Shown here piece by piece: positions 52,392 through 61,774 of a stretch of DNA of 64,000 nucleotides. Position numbers and translations under genes: made by a program. Numbering within the stretch: position 1 is the stretch's first letter; each line of letters begins with the position of its first letter. Origin of the DNA: Roseovarius tolerans (GTDB lineage Bacteria; Pseudomonadota; Alphaproteobacteria; Rhodobacterales; Rhodobacteraceae); NCBI RefSeq assembly GCF_900109855.1, contig NZ_FOBO01000015.1, positions 1 through 64,000 of the forward strand, read 5' to 3'. Under the pieces are notes generated by a model. It did not search any database and was not told the origin of the DNA. It saw only the letters and a program-made list of their open reading frames with translations.

Positions 52392-53360
52392 ATGCGCGCC
52401 TACCATATCCCCGCCCCGGACATCGCCCCGTCCATTCACGACATCGACGCGCCCGCGCCGGGGGTCGGCGAATTGTCCCTGTCGATTGCCGCCTGCGGGC
52501 TCAACTTTGCCGATCTGCTGATGATCAAGGGCGAGTATCAGGACACGCCCGCGCCGCCCTTTACCCTTGGCATGGAGGTGGCAGGCGTGGTCGAGGCACT
52601 TGGCCCCGGTACATCAGCCCCCCCCGTCGGTGCGCGGGTTGCGGTTTTCGGGGGACAGGGCGGATTGGCCGAACACGGCTGTTTTCCAGCCGACAGGGCC
52701 GTCATTTTACCCGATTCCATGGGGTTCACCGAGGCCGCGGCCTTCCAGATCGCCTATGGCACGAGCCATGTTGCGCTTGATCACACGGCACGGCTGAAGC
52801 CCGGCGAAACGCTGCTCGTTCTTGGCGCGGCGGGGGGCGTCGGCCTGACGGCGGTCGAGATCGGCAAGCTGATGGGGGCACGGGTGATCGCCTGTGCGCG
52901 CGGGGCCGACAAGCTGGAGGTGGCGCGAAAGGCGGGGGCGGATCACCTCATCGACGCCAGCACCGAGGATATCCGTGCCGTCTGCAAGGCATTGGGCGGT
53001 GTCGATGTGGTCTATGATCCGGTGGGCGGCGATCAGTTCAGGGCGGCGATGCGCGCCTGCAATCCCGAGGGCCGGATTCTAAGCATCGGATTTGCCAGCG
53101 GCGAGGTGCCGCAAATTCCGGCCAATCATCTGCTGGTCAAGAACCTGAGCGTCATGGGCCTTTATTGGGGGGGATATCTGAAATTCCGTCCCGAGGTGGT
53201 GACCGACAGCCTGCGCACACTCTTGCGGTGGTATGAGGAGGGGCGACTCAAGCCCCATGTCAGCCACGTGCTGCCGCTTGAACGCGCGGACGAGGCGCTT
53301 GAATTGCTGCGCAGCCGCCGCTCGACCGGCAAGGTCGTCGTCACGCCATCCGCAGGTTGA
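52392..53360 (+). CDS. NADPH:quinone oxidoreductase (zinc-type MDR, QOR-like)
   Basis: This 322-residue protein has the MDR fold with the NADPH motif VLGAAGGVGLTAVEIGKLMGARVIA and the family segment YGTSHVALDHTARLKPGETLL. QOR-like enzymes reduce quinones with NADPH and lack zinc. The ATG at 52392 follows CAGGA. The 3' end overlaps the LysR gene tail-to-tail by 20 bp. Confidence 0.9.
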   Translation: MRAYHIPAPDIAPSIHDIDAPAPGVGELSLSIAACGLNFADLLMIKGEYQDTPAPPFTLGMEVAGVVEALGPGTSAPPVGARVAVFGGQGGLAEHGCFPADRAVILPDSMGFTEAAAFQIAYGTSHVALDHTARLKPGETLLVLGAAGGVGLTAVEIGKLMGARVIACARGADKLEVARKAGADHLIDASTEDIRAVCKALGGVDVVYDPVGGDQFRAAMRACNPEGRILSIGFASGEVPQIPANHLLVKNLSVMGLYWGGYLKFRPEVVTDSLRTLLRWYEEGRLKPHVSHVLPLERADEALELLRSRRSTGKVVVTPSAG

Positions 53361-54216
53361 CCGGCGCGGGCTGCGCGAAAAACCCCTGCCGCAACATGTC
53401 CGACAGCGGATCAAGCAAGGCGTCGCCTCCGGGGCGGGCGTAGAGATTGATTTTCTGCACGCCAAGATCGGGCAACGCGGTGCCTGGCTCGATCGCCTCC
53501 TGATGCGGGGGGATGCTGTCCTCGAGTAGCGCGCCCACGGCGAGATCGGCACTGACGAGGGCCTCGACCGCGCGATCATCCTCGGAGAGCACGGCCATTT
53601 CCCAGTCGATGCCTGCCTGCTCCAGCTTGCGCAGGACGATGGGCCGAAAGATGCAATTGGTGCAGAACGCGAGCCGCAACGGGCGGCGTTTCCACGATGT
53701 GCCGCCCGGCGCGCCGGTCCAGCGCAACGCCATTTCGGTCAGCGTCTCGCCGCCATCGTCGACGCCCTCTTCGGTGGTCAGGATCAGATCCACCTCGCCA
53801 CGTGCAAACTCCTCGCGCAGCTTGACCGTACTCGACGAGCGCAGATGCACATTGACGCGCGGATAGGCGGCGTTGAACTGCTTGAGCACGCGCGGCACCA
53901 CCGGGTAGACGATGTCATGCGGCACGCCGAGGCGCAGCTCGCCCTCGTAGAGATCTTCTGTCAGCCGCCCGACCGCCTCGTCATTCAGCGCGAGGATGCG
54001 GCGCGCATAGCGCACCAGCTGTTCGCCCGACGCGGTGAGCGACACCCGCCGGTTGCCGCGATCGAAGAGCGCCAGACCCAGCATCTCCTCCAGCCGCTTG
54101 ATCTGCATCGACACGGCAGATTGCGTGAGGTTAAGCATCGCCGCCGCCCGCGTCACGCCGCCATGATCGGTCACGGCGACAAGCGCCCGCAACGTGGTGA
54201 TATCCAGATTTCTCAT
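53341..54216 (-). CDS. LysR-family transcription regulator
   Basis: This 291-residue LysR protein has the N-terminal HTH (TRAAAMLNLTQSAVSMQIKRLEEMLG) and an effector domain from about 90 (LRLGVPHDIVYPVVPRVLKQF). Inducer unknown. It is divergent from the DUF1127 gene. Confidence 0.9.
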   Translation of the reverse strand: MRNLDITTLRALVAVTDHGGVTRAAAMLNLTQSAVSMQIKRLEEMLGLALFDRGNRRVSLTASGEQLVRYARRILALNDEAVGRLTEDLYEGELRLGVPHDIVYPVVPRVLKQFNAAYPRVNVHLRSSSTVKLREEFARGEVDLILTTEEGVDDGGETLTEMALRWTGAPGGTSWKRRPLRLAFCTNCIFRPIVLRKLEQAGIDWEMAVLSEDDRAVEALVSADLAVGALLEDSIPPHQEAIEPGTALPDLGVQKINLYARPGGDALLDPLSDMLRQGFFAQPAPVNLRMA

Positions 54217-54339
54217 TCATCAACCCTCGTGATGCAATTCCTGACAAACATTCATTTCCAAAATTGAAGCAGTTGAGGCAAAAGATCAACATGAAAAATG
54301 AATAGCCATGAAATCATCACCAAAAGGAAAGGAAACGCC

Positions 54340-54534
54340 ATGACGTTCCACATCGACGCCCCCGCCCTGCACCGCACCTGCCGACCGCAGCGTATCACGC
54401 TTGGCCTGATGCTCGATGTCTTCCGTCAGCGGCGCGCCCTGTTGCACCTGGACGACACCGCGCTTGCCGATCTGGGGATCACCCGGCGCGAGGCGCTGCG
54501 CGAGGCGACGCGGCCGTTCTGGGACCTTCCCTGA
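54340..54534 (+). CDS. DUF1127 domain small protein
   Basis: This is a 64-residue protein with the DUF1127 pattern L-HLDDTALADLGITRREALREA. Small DUF1127 proteins in Rhodobacterales can act as RNA-binding or phosphate/stress-response factors. AAGGAAAGG precedes the ATG at 54340. A hairpin GCCCGGCA...TGCCGGGC follows (54544-54568). Confidence 0.88.
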   Translation: MTFHIDAPALHRTCRPQRITLGLMLDVFRQRRALLHLDDTALADLGITRREALREATRPFWDLP

Positions 54535-54543
54535 CCCTGAAAT

Positions 54544-54568
54544 GCCCGGCATCTGAACCGTGCCGGGC
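54544..54568 (+). terminator. Hairpin after the DUF1127 gene
   Basis: GCCCGGCA (54544-54551) pairs with TGCCGGGC (54561-54568). There is no T-tract, so it may be a weak terminator or mRNA-stabilising hairpin. Confidence 0.45.
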
Positions 54569-54596
54569 GAAACATGTCAAAAACTGTCGGAAAAAC

Positions 54597-54627
54597 TTGA
54601 AAACGGGTGCCTGCTCTCCGATATTAA
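54597..54627 (+). promoter_or_regulatory. Candidate promoter of the Bax inhibitor/YccA gene
   Basis: TTGAAA at 54597-54602 is followed by GATATTA starting at 54620 (about 17-bp spacing). The CTTGAAA start also resembles sigma-32 -35 elements. The ATG of the YccA-type gene is at 54676. This is tentative. Confidence 0.35.
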
Positions 54628-54675
54628 TAGCAAAGCCTCAATACCGGGGCCGCCATTCACATATCGGAGGTATAT

Positions 54676-55455
54676 ATGGCTGAGTTCAACACGATCCGGA
54701 CGGCGACGGGCACACGCACCGCCCAGATTGACGCGGGCCTGCGCGCGCACATGAACAAGGTCTACGGCACGATGTCCGTGGGCATGCTCATCACCGCGCT
54801 CGCAGCGTGGGCAATCGCGGGGCTCGCCGTCACGACCGATCCGTCGGCGGCCGCCGCACAGATGGGTAACGGCAAGATGCTCACAAGCCTGGGCGCTACG
54901 CTCTACCTGTCGCCGCTGCGCTGGGTGGTCATGCTGGCACCGCTGGCCTTCATCTTCCTCGGCTGGGGCGCATTGCTGCGCCGGGCACCGGCGGCTGGCG
55001 TGCAGCTTGGCTTCTTCGCCTTCGCGGCGCTGATCGGCATTTCGCTCAGCTCGATCTTCCTGGTGTTCACCAGCTTCTCGATCGCGCAAACGTTTATCGT
55101 GACGGCAATCTCCTTCGCCGGTCTGTCGCTCTGGGGCTACACCACCAAGAAGGATATCTCGGGCTGGGGCAGCTTCCTCATCATGGGCGTGATTGGCCTG
55201 TTGGTGGCGATGGTCATCAACATCTTCCTGCAATCGCCCGCGATGATGTTCGCGATCTCGGCGATCGGTGTCCTGATCTTCGCAGGCCTCACCGCATTCT
55301 ACACGCAGGAGATCAAGAACACCTACGTGGCGCATGCCGCACAGGGTGATCAGGACTGGCTGGACAAGGCCGCCTATGACGGCGCGCTGAACCTCTATAT
55401 CAGCTTCCTGAACATGTTCCAGTTCCTGCTGATGTTCATGGGGCAACAGGAATAG
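54676..55455 (+). CDS. Bax inhibitor-1/YccA family membrane protein
   Basis: This 259-residue protein has seven predicted helices. The family C-terminal pattern (YDGALNLYISFLNMFQFLLMF) is present. YccA-like proteins interact with the FtsH protease in the inner membrane. CGGAGG precedes the ATG. A strong terminator follows. Confidence 0.92.
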   Translation: MAEFNTIRTATGTRTAQIDAGLRAHMNKVYGTMSVGMLITALAAWAIAGLAVTTDPSAAAAQMGNGKMLTSLGATLYLSPLRWVVMLAPLAFIFLGWGALLRRAPAAGVQLGFFAFAALIGISLSSIFLVFTSFSIAQTFIVTAISFAGLSLWGYTTKKDISGWGSFLIMGVIGLLVAMVINIFLQSPAMMFAISAIGVLIFAGLTAFYTQEIKNTYVAHAAQGDQDWLDKAAYDGALNLYISFLNMFQFLLMFMGQQE

Positions 55456-55478
55456 CGAACACGCCATTCAAAAGATGG

Positions 55479-55509
55479 AAAGGGCCGGTCAAAGCGACCG
55501 GCCCTTTTT
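55479..55509 (+). terminator. Rho-independent terminator after the YccA-type gene
   Basis: AAAGGGCCGGTC (55479-55490) pairs with GACCGGCCCTTT (55496-55507) around AAAGC, and the T-run continues to 55509. Confidence 0.88.
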
Positions 55510-55610
55510 CGTGGCCCCCCTGCAGACGCGGTGCGCGACTTGGGGGCCAGCCCCCAAACCCCCGGAGTATTTCGACCAAAAGAAACGGGAAGAAACCAGG
55601 CCGTGCAAAT

Positions 55611-55637
55611 GAAAAAGCCGCGCCCGAAGGCACGGCT
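55611..55637 (-). terminator. Rho-independent terminator of rpmG
   Basis: On the minus strand, AGCCGTGCC-TTCG-GGCGCGGCT is followed by TTTTTC. It lies 27 bp after the rpmG stop. Confidence 0.8.
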
Positions 55638-55663
55638 CTTGCGGTATCGACTGGACGGCGATC

Positions 55664-55831
55664 TTACTTGATCTTGCCTTCCTTGTATTCGACATGCTTG
55701 CGCACCACGGGATCGTACTTACGCACGGTCATCTTTTCGGTCATCGTGCGTGCATTTTTCTTGGTCACGTAGAAATGGCCCGTGCCCGCGGTCGAGTTCA
55801 GACGGATCTTGATGGTCGTCGGCTTCGCCAT
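55664..55831 (-). CDS. rpmG: 50S ribosomal protein L33
   Basis: This 55-residue protein starts [18 protein letters not shown] and ends YKEGKIK, matching alphaproteobacterial L33. It is a small component of the large ribosomal subunit. Cysteines for zinc are absent, as in C- L33 forms. It was read directly from the sequence because it is short. Confidence 0.93.
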   Translation of the reverse strand: MAKPTTIKIRLNSTAGTGHFYVTKKNARTMTEKMTVRKYDPVVRKHVEYKEGKIK

Positions 55832-55967
55832 TGGTTATCTCCTGCGCCAGGCGCGACACGCGCCCGTGAATATCTCATGAAGCCTGCCTTTTACCGACGC
55901 GCGCGCCCGAGTCAACCGCGATTGTCGGCACAAGGCCAGGAATTCCGGCCTTGGCCCGCCTGCCCCG

Positions 55968-56579
55968 TCAGTTCCGGGACAATTGCGTGGGTTTGCGATA
56001 GAAATGATGCACACCGATCGTCGTGGTGCGGGGATAGACGCGCGCCCAACGCGGGTTCACGGCGCGGGTGTGGTAATGCGTGGCCCCGTCGGTCAGACGG
56101 CGCGGCGCACCCTGCACCATGAGGCTAGCCACCTTGTTGACCTGCGAAAAGGCCACCGGATTGGCGATGTGTTCCTTGTGTCCGTCGCAGGTATAGGTGA
56201 ACTGGCACTGGAATTTGCGCCCTGTCCCCTGATGGATGACATCGCAGACGGTATCGGGAAAGGCGGCACTGTCCACACGGTTCAGGATCACCTCGGCGAC
56301 CGCGAACTGCCCGCGCACACTCTCGCCGCGGGCCTCGAAATAGAGTGCCTCTGCCAGACAGGCGGATTGGACGTTGCCGCCGTCGACATCAAGGCCCGCA
56401 AGCCAGTCGCGCGAATATTCGATGCCGATTTCGGGACGGGTGATATAGCTTGCCAGACGGTCGCCGGACATCGAGCGCAGCGCGCGCGTTTCCTGTTCCA
56501 TCAGCCGGGTCACAGGTGCATCCGCTGCAACCGGCCCGGCCAGCACCGCGAGGGCGGCGATAAGTAGCGCGTGTTTCAT
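55968..56579 (-). CDS. Cell wall hydrolase (SleB-like)
   Basis: This is a 203-residue secreted protein with a signal peptide (MKHALLIAALAVLAGPVAA). The hydrolase_2/SleB region has LAEALYFEARGESVRGQFAVAEVILNRVDS and FQCQFTYTCDG. It would cleave peptidoglycan glycan strands. The ATG at 56579 follows AAGGAG. Confidence 0.9.
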   Translation of the reverse strand: MKHALLIAALAVLAGPVAADAPVTRLMEQETRALRSMSGDRLASYITRPEIGIEYSRDWLAGLDVDGGNVQSACLAEALYFEARGESVRGQFAVAEVILNRVDSAAFPDTVCDVIHQGTGRKFQCQFTYTCDGHKEHIANPVAFSQVNKVASLMVQGAPRRLTDGATHYHTRAVNPRWARVYPRTTTIGVHHFYRKPTQLSRN

Positions 56580-56744
56580 GCGTGATCTCCTTGCCATAAG
56601 GGAAAGCCCTTTTGTCATTCGGCGGCATTTAGACAAAATGGGTCCATCCGTCCACCCTCGGGGTCGGCGGGGAATCGCTCATGTCGTTTTATGGCTCAAA
56701 AAGGCCTTGCGGAGACGCGTATATTGCGCGGTGTGGCGATCGAA

Positions 56745-59285
56745 CTACCCGATCTTGTCGCGCACGGTCAGCTGTGCGGCAGCAAGTCGCGCCACCGGAA
56801 CCCGGAAGGGCGAGCAGGACACATAGGTAAATCCCGCGTCCCGGCAGAATGCAATCGATTCGGGATTGCCGCCATGTTCGCCGCAGATCGACAGGACCAC
56901 GTCGGGATTGGCGGCGCGGCCGCGCTCTGCCCCGATGCGCAACAGCTCTCCGACGCCATCGACATCGAGGCTGTGAAAGGGGTCTTCGGGATAGACGCCC
57001 TGCTGCACGTAGTTGGACATGAACCGCCCGGCATCGTCGCGCGACAGGCCATAGGTCATCTGTGTCAGGTCATTCGTGCCGAAGCTGAGAAACGACACCA
57101 GCGGCGCGATTTCCCCGGCCCGAAGCGCGGCGCGCGGGGTCTCGACCATCACCCCGAGACGATAGGCGAAATCGCGGCCCGTCTCGTTGCGCACCGCCGC
57201 CGCGACCGCGTCGATCCGGGTCTTGACCAATTCGACCTCGCGCCGGGCGCTGACCAGCGGGATCATGATCTCGGGCACCACCGGCGCGCCGTCCTTGCTC
57301 GACTCGAGCGTCGCCTCGAAAATCGCGCGCGCCTGCATGTCGTAGATCTCGGGCACGGTGATCCCGAGCCGCACGCCGCGCATGCCCAGCATGGGGTTGT
57401 ATTCGCCAAGCGCCTCGACCCGGCGGGTCACGTCCGAGAGCGGCAGATCGAGCGCCTCGGCCAGTTGCAGATGGCCGGCCCGGTCAGTGGGCAGGAATTC
57501 GTGCAACGGCGGATCGAAAAGGCGGATGCAGACCGGCTGCCCCTGCATGATGCGGAAGAGATCGGTGAAATCGGCGCGCTGCATGGGCAACAGCCGTTCC
57601 AGCACCGCCGCGCGATCCTCGCTGGCATCGGCAAAGATCATCTCGCGCATCACCGTCAGGCGGTCGGCCTCGAAGAACATGTGCTCGGTCCGGCACAGGC
57701 CGATGCCGCGCGCCTTGAAATTGCGCGCCACCTCGGCATCGGCGGGCGTGTCGGCATTGGCGCGCACGGCAATGTCGCGCACGTTGTCGGCCCAGCTCAT
57801 CAGGGTCTGGAACGAGCCGTCGCGCGCGGCCTCGAGCAGCGGCGCCTCGCCCGCGAGAACAAGGCCGTTGGTGCCGTCGATGGTGATCATCTCGCCCGCC
57901 TTGACGACGCGGCCGTCGGGCATGGTCAACTGCTTGCGCCGGGGCTGGAAATGAATGTCCGAGGCCCCCACCACGCAGGGCAGGCCGATGCCGCGCCCGA
58001 TCACCGCGGCGTGGCTGGTCATGCCGCCGCGTTCGGTGAGCACGCCCACTGCGGCGTGCATGCCGCGGATATCCTCGGGGCTGGTTTCGCGGCGCACCAG
58101 AATGCAGGCCTCGCCGCGCGCCTGCGCCGCCTGCGCGTCGGCGGCGGAAAACACCACCCGGCCCGAGGCGGCGCCGGGGCTTGCGGCGATGCCGCGCGCC
58201 AGCACGTCACGCTCGGCATCCGGATCGACCTGCCGGTGCAGGAGTTCGTTGAGCGCGCGCGGCTCGACCCGCATCAGCGCCTCTTCGTGGCTGATGATCC
58301 CGTCCTCGGCGAGCGCCACGGCGATGCTGACCGCCGCGCGGGCGTTGCGCGCGACGCGCAACCCGTCGAGCAGCCAGACCTTGCCATTTTCGATGGTGAA
58401 TTCGGCCTGCATGTCCTCGCGCAGCTTTTCGCGCATCAGCGCGGCATAGGCCTTGACGTGGGCAAAGGCATCGGGGGCCAGTTCTTCGAGCGAGGGACCG
58501 CGCGGATCGCGTTCGAGATAGAGCGCATCCGCACCGCGCTGCAGCGCATCGCGGCCCTGGCTCTGGCTGAGGTAGCGACCGGTGATCTGGCGCGCGCCGG
58601 TCTGGCTGTTCACCAGTTGCATCACGCCCGAGCCGCATTCGCCCTCGCCGAGGCCGAGCGCCAGTTCCTGCACCACTAGACCGAGGCCTGCATCGGCGGG
58701 GGCACCCTTGGCCTGCCGCAGAAGGCGGGCGGTCGTGCCTTCCCAGGCGCGGGCCATGGAGCGCAGCACTTCGGTCAGTTGCACCGCCGGGTCCTGCGGA
58801 AATTCCTCTTCGGTCTCGTCCTCGTAGGCGCGCAGCGCCTGCCCCAGCCCGATGCTCGGATCTTCGGACACGTCGTCGAAGATATCCGGGTCGAGCCGGG
58901 CCACGTGCACCGCGTAGGATTGCACGAAGCGCAGGTATATCTCGGCCGCCGCGCGCTTGCCGATCTTGTCCGAGAGTTCGATGAATCGCGCGTCGTTGAT
59001 GCCGATATTGAGCACCGCGCCCGGCCCGCCCCAATCGGGATCTTCCGAGGACGGGCGCACGCAGAGCAGCGGGGCCTCGCCGAAGGGCGCGAGCAGGGCG
59101 GCCATGTCGGGCAACTCGCCCGCCGCGATGCCATGCACCGCCTGAAACGACAGCGCGATGGTGCGCGGCACCGGCAGATCGAGCCGCGCCAGACGTTGCA
59201 GGCATTTCGCCCGTCCCCCGTGGGTGTTGGCATGCACCGGAGAGGTGGGGGTGATCAGGGTGATATCGGGGTCGTCTTGCTGCAC
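56745..59285 (-). CDS. ppdK: Pyruvate, phosphate dikinase
   Basis: This 846-residue enzyme interconverts pyruvate, ATP and Pi with PEP, AMP and PPi. It has the ATP-grasp start (RPSSEDPDWGGPGAVLNIG), the phosphohistidine loop (ERGGMTSHAAVIGRG, with the catalytic His) and the C-terminal PEP-binding barrel (CSPFRVPVARLAAAQ at the end). I chose GTG at 59285 with AAAGGAAAGG upstream. Single gene, opposite to the SleB-like gene. Confidence 0.93.
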   Translation of the reverse strand: MQQDDPDITLITPTSPVHANTHGGRAKCLQRLARLDLPVPRTIALSFQAVHGIAAGELPDMAALLAPFGEAPLLCVRPSSEDPDWGGPGAVLNIGINDARFIELSDKIGKRAAAEIYLRFVQSYAVHVARLDPDIFDDVSEDPSIGLGQALRAYEDETEEEFPQDPAVQLTEVLRSMARAWEGTTARLLRQAKGAPADAGLGLVVQELALGLGEGECGSGVMQLVNSQTGARQITGRYLSQSQGRDALQRGADALYLERDPRGPSLEELAPDAFAHVKAYAALMREKLREDMQAEFTIENGKVWLLDGLRVARNARAAVSIAVALAEDGIISHEEALMRVEPRALNELLHRQVDPDAERDVLARGIAASPGAASGRVVFSAADAQAAQARGEACILVRRETSPEDIRGMHAAVGVLTERGGMTSHAAVIGRGIGLPCVVGASDIHFQPRRKQLTMPDGRVVKAGEMITIDGTNGLVLAGEAPLLEAARDGSFQTLMSWADNVRDIAVRANADTPADAEVARNFKARGIGLCRTEHMFFEADRLTVMREMIFADASEDRAAVLERLLPMQRADFTDLFRIMQGQPVCIRLFDPPLHEFLPTDRAGHLQLAEALDLPLSDVTRRVEALGEYNPMLGMRGVRLGITVPEIYDMQARAIFEATLESSKDGAPVVPEIMIPLVSARREVELVKTRIDAVAAAVRNETGRDFAYRLGVMVETPRAALRAGEIAPLVSFLSFGTNDLTQMTYGLSRDDAGRFMSNYVQQGVYPEDPFHSLDVDGVGELLRIGAERGRAANPDVVLSICGEHGGNPESIAFCRDAGFTYVSCSPFRVPVARLAAAQLTVRDKIG

Positions 59286-59369
59286 TGCGGCACCTTTCCT
59301 TTGCCCGCACCATACGCCGCGCGGCGTGCAAGGCAAGGGAAAGGATAACGGATATGTGACAGGGGCGCT

Positions 59370-59455
59370 CCCCGTCATCCTCGGGCTTGACCCGAGGATC
59401 TATCGACGGGCCCACGCGACAGTCATGAGAGATCCCCGCCTGCGCGGGGATGACG
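59370..59455. repeat. Interspersed palindromic repeat
   Basis: The stretch has two hairpin-forming halves: CGTCATCCTCGGG...CCCGAGGATCT and AGATCCCCGCC...GGCGGGGATGACG-like ends. Such CCCGTCATCC/GGATGACGG palindromes recur in many alphaproteobacterial genomes between genes. It separates ppdK and glyS. Confidence 0.7.
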
Positions 59456-59480
59456 GAGGTATGGAGGCGACCGGGTCGCC

Positions 59481-61769
59481 CTACCCCTCCACGCGGGTGA
59501 GGTCGGCGGCCTGCAGGCAGATGGTGCGGATGCGGCTGAGCAGGTTGAGACGGTTGCGTCGCAGCACCTGATTGTCGACATTGACCTGCACCGCCTCGAA
59601 AAACGCGTCAACAGCCGGGCGCAGGGCGGCCATGGCGCGCATCGCCCCGGCGAAATCCTCGGTCTTGAGGGCCTGCGTGATCTGCGGCTCTGCGGTGTCG
59701 AGGGCGGCGAAAAGCGCCTTTTCCTCGTCGGTCTCGGCAAATTTCACATCCGCGCCGAAGGAATATTCGACGCCGTCTTTTTCTTCGGCCTGCGTGAGGA
59801 TGTTGTTGGCCCGCTTGAACCCCTGCAACAGGTTCTCGCCATCGTCGGTCTTAAGGAAGTCCCCGAGCGCACGGGCGCGGTGGACGAGCAGGGTGAGATC
59901 GTCATTGCCCTCCATCGCAAGGCAGGCGTCGATCACGTCATGGCGCAGGCCCTCGTCCTTGAGATGGACCTTGAGGCGGTCGTGAAGGAAGGCGAGGAGA
60001 TTTTCGTCTATTAAGTTTGTATTCTTAAGAGTGATGTCAGGGGGCTGCGTCCCTTCCGCAAGAGCTATTGCAGCCTGAGTTGTAATGCCTCCCGGCGCAG
60101 AAATTGCAACGCGCGAAAACTCAAAGCTGCTGAAATCTGGCCTCATTCCGGGAAACGCCTCTGCGGTAACTGCAAAAGAGGACTCATCGTCCAATACAAA
60201 CAAAGCCACACGATCTTGATTAAGAAATTCAGTGATCGCCACCCCCGTCCACTCCTGAATTGTATCTTTCAGGTTCAACCGAACGCTACCCCCCAACACC
60301 AACCGAATAACCCCCAACGCCGCCCGGCGCAGCGCGTAGGGGTCTTTGGAGCCGGTGGGTTTCTCGTCAATCGCCCAGAAGCCGGTCAGCGTGTCGATCT
60401 TGTCGGCCAGCGCCACGGCGATTGAGACCGGGGCGGAGGGCACGGCGTCGCCCGGCCCGAGGGGCTTGTAATGCTCCTCGCAGGCCTCGGGCACGCCGTC
60501 GTCATGGCCTGCGGCCTGCGCGTAATAGCGCCCCATCAGCCCCTGCAATTCTGGGAATTCGCCGACCATTTCGGATTGCAGATCGGCCTTGGCCACGCGC
60601 GCGGCCTCGGCGGCCAGATCGGGCTTGGCGCCCACCAGGGGTGCGATCTCGCGCGCGAGTGCGGCGATGCGCGCCACCCGGTCAGCCTGTGATCCCAGCT
60701 TGTTGTGGAAGGTGACGTCGCGCAGCCCTTCGGCCATGCCTTCGAGACCCCGCTCGCGCACCGTGCGCAGGTCATTTTCCCAAAAGAATTTTGCGTCACT
60801 AAGACGCGCCGCCAGCACCTTTTGGTTGCCCGCCAGGATGGTCGCGCCGTGGTCCGCCGTCTCGACATTGGCGACGGTGACGAAGCGTTCGATGCGGCCG
60901 GTCTTGGGGTTGCGGACGCTAAAGAACTTCTGATGTTCCTTCATCGAGGTCTGCAACACCTCTGGCGGCAGGTCGAGAAAGGCGTCGTCGATGCGGCCCA
61001 TCAGCACCACGGGCCATTCCACCAGCCCCGCGACCTCGGACAAGAGCCCGCGATCCTCAACCACCTCAAACCCGGCGGCGAAGGCCTGATTTGTGGCGTC
61101 CTGCCAGATCGCCTCGGCCCGTTCAGCGGCATCCAGCACCACATGCGCGCGCTTGAGACGGGCGGCGTAATCGTCGAACGAGGTCACGGCAAAGTCATCG
61201 GGGGCCATGAAGCGGTGGCCGCGCGTCGTGTTGCCCGCGCGGATGCCGTCCACTTCGAGATCAACCACCTGCGCCTCGCCATCGTCACTGGTCAGGATGC
61301 AGAGAATGCAATGAAGGGGGCGCACCCAGCGCAGGGAGCCCGCGCCCCAGCGCATCGACTTGGGCCAGGGGAAATTGCGGATGAGCTTTTCCAGCTCCTC
61401 GGCGACGATCTGCGCCGCGGGGCGTCCGAGCCGGGTGAGGGTGGCAAAATAGACCTGACCCTTTTTTTCGTCGCGGATTTCGAGATCGTCGCGGGTCACG
61501 CCTGCGCCGCGCAGAAAGCCCTCGATGGCCTTTTCGGGCGCATCGACGCGGGGGCCCTTGCGCTCTTCTCGGGTGGTGGGGCTGGTGGCAAGCAGCCCCT
61601 GCACGGTGAGCGTCAGCCGCCGGGGCGTGGAGAAGGCCGCCGCCCCCGCATAGGTCAGCCCCGCCTCGACCAGCGCATCGGTCAGGCGCGCCCGCAGGTC
61701 GTCGGCCGCCTTGGCCTGCATGCGCGCGGGGATTTCCTCGGAGAAGAGTTCGATCAGCAGATCAGGCAT
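59481..61769 (-). CDS. glyS: Glycyl-tRNA synthetase beta subunit, with AT-rich internal insertion
   Basis: This 762-residue subunit begins LLIELFSEEIPARMQAKAADDL and carries the typical core (GSLRWVRPLHCI, HDRLKVHLKDEGLRHDVIDA). It pairs with GlyQ to charge tRNA-Gly. Residues about 493-588 (coordinates ~60005-60290) are AT-rich and use TTA and ATA codons, unlike the rest, and appear to insert between two conserved blocks. The insertion stays in frame. The ATG at 61769 follows the DUF6446 stop. Confidence 0.92.
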   Translation of the reverse strand: MPDLLIELFSEEIPARMQAKAADDLRARLTDALVEAGLTYAGAAAFSTPRRLTLTVQGLLATSPTTREERKGPRVDAPEKAIEGFLRGAGVTRDDLEIRDEKKGQVYFATLTRLGRPAAQIVAEELEKLIRNFPWPKSMRWGAGSLRWVRPLHCILCILTSDDGEAQVVDLEVDGIRAGNTTRGHRFMAPDDFAVTSFDDYAARLKRAHVVLDAAERAEAIWQDATNQAFAAGFEVVEDRGLLSEVAGLVEWPVVLMGRIDDAFLDLPPEVLQTSMKEHQKFFSVRNPKTGRIERFVTVANVETADHGATILAGNQKVLAARLSDAKFFWENDLRTVRERGLEGMAEGLRDVTFHNKLGSQADRVARIAALAREIAPLVGAKPDLAAEAARVAKADLQSEMVGEFPELQGLMGRYYAQAAGHDDGVPEACEEHYKPLGPGDAVPSAPVSIAVALADKIDTLTGFWAIDEKPTGSKDPYALRRAALGVIRLVLGGSVRLNLKDTIQEWTGVAITEFLNQDRVALFVLDDESSFAVTAEAFPGMRPDFSSFEFSRVAISAPGGITTQAAIALAEGTQPPDITLKNTNLIDENLLAFLHDRLKVHLKDEGLRHDVIDACLAMEGNDDLTLLVHRARALGDFLKTDDGENLLQGFKRANNILTQAEEKDGVEYSFGADVKFAETDEEKALFAALDTAEPQITQALKTEDFAGAMRAMAALRPAVDAFFEAVQVNVDNQVLRRNRLNLLSRIRTICLQAADLTRVEG

Positions 61770-61774
61770 GTGGG

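Noticed and set aside
56691..58679. A 662-codon plus-strand open frame
   Set aside because: It is antisense to the well-supported ppdK gene; high GC leaves long false frames.
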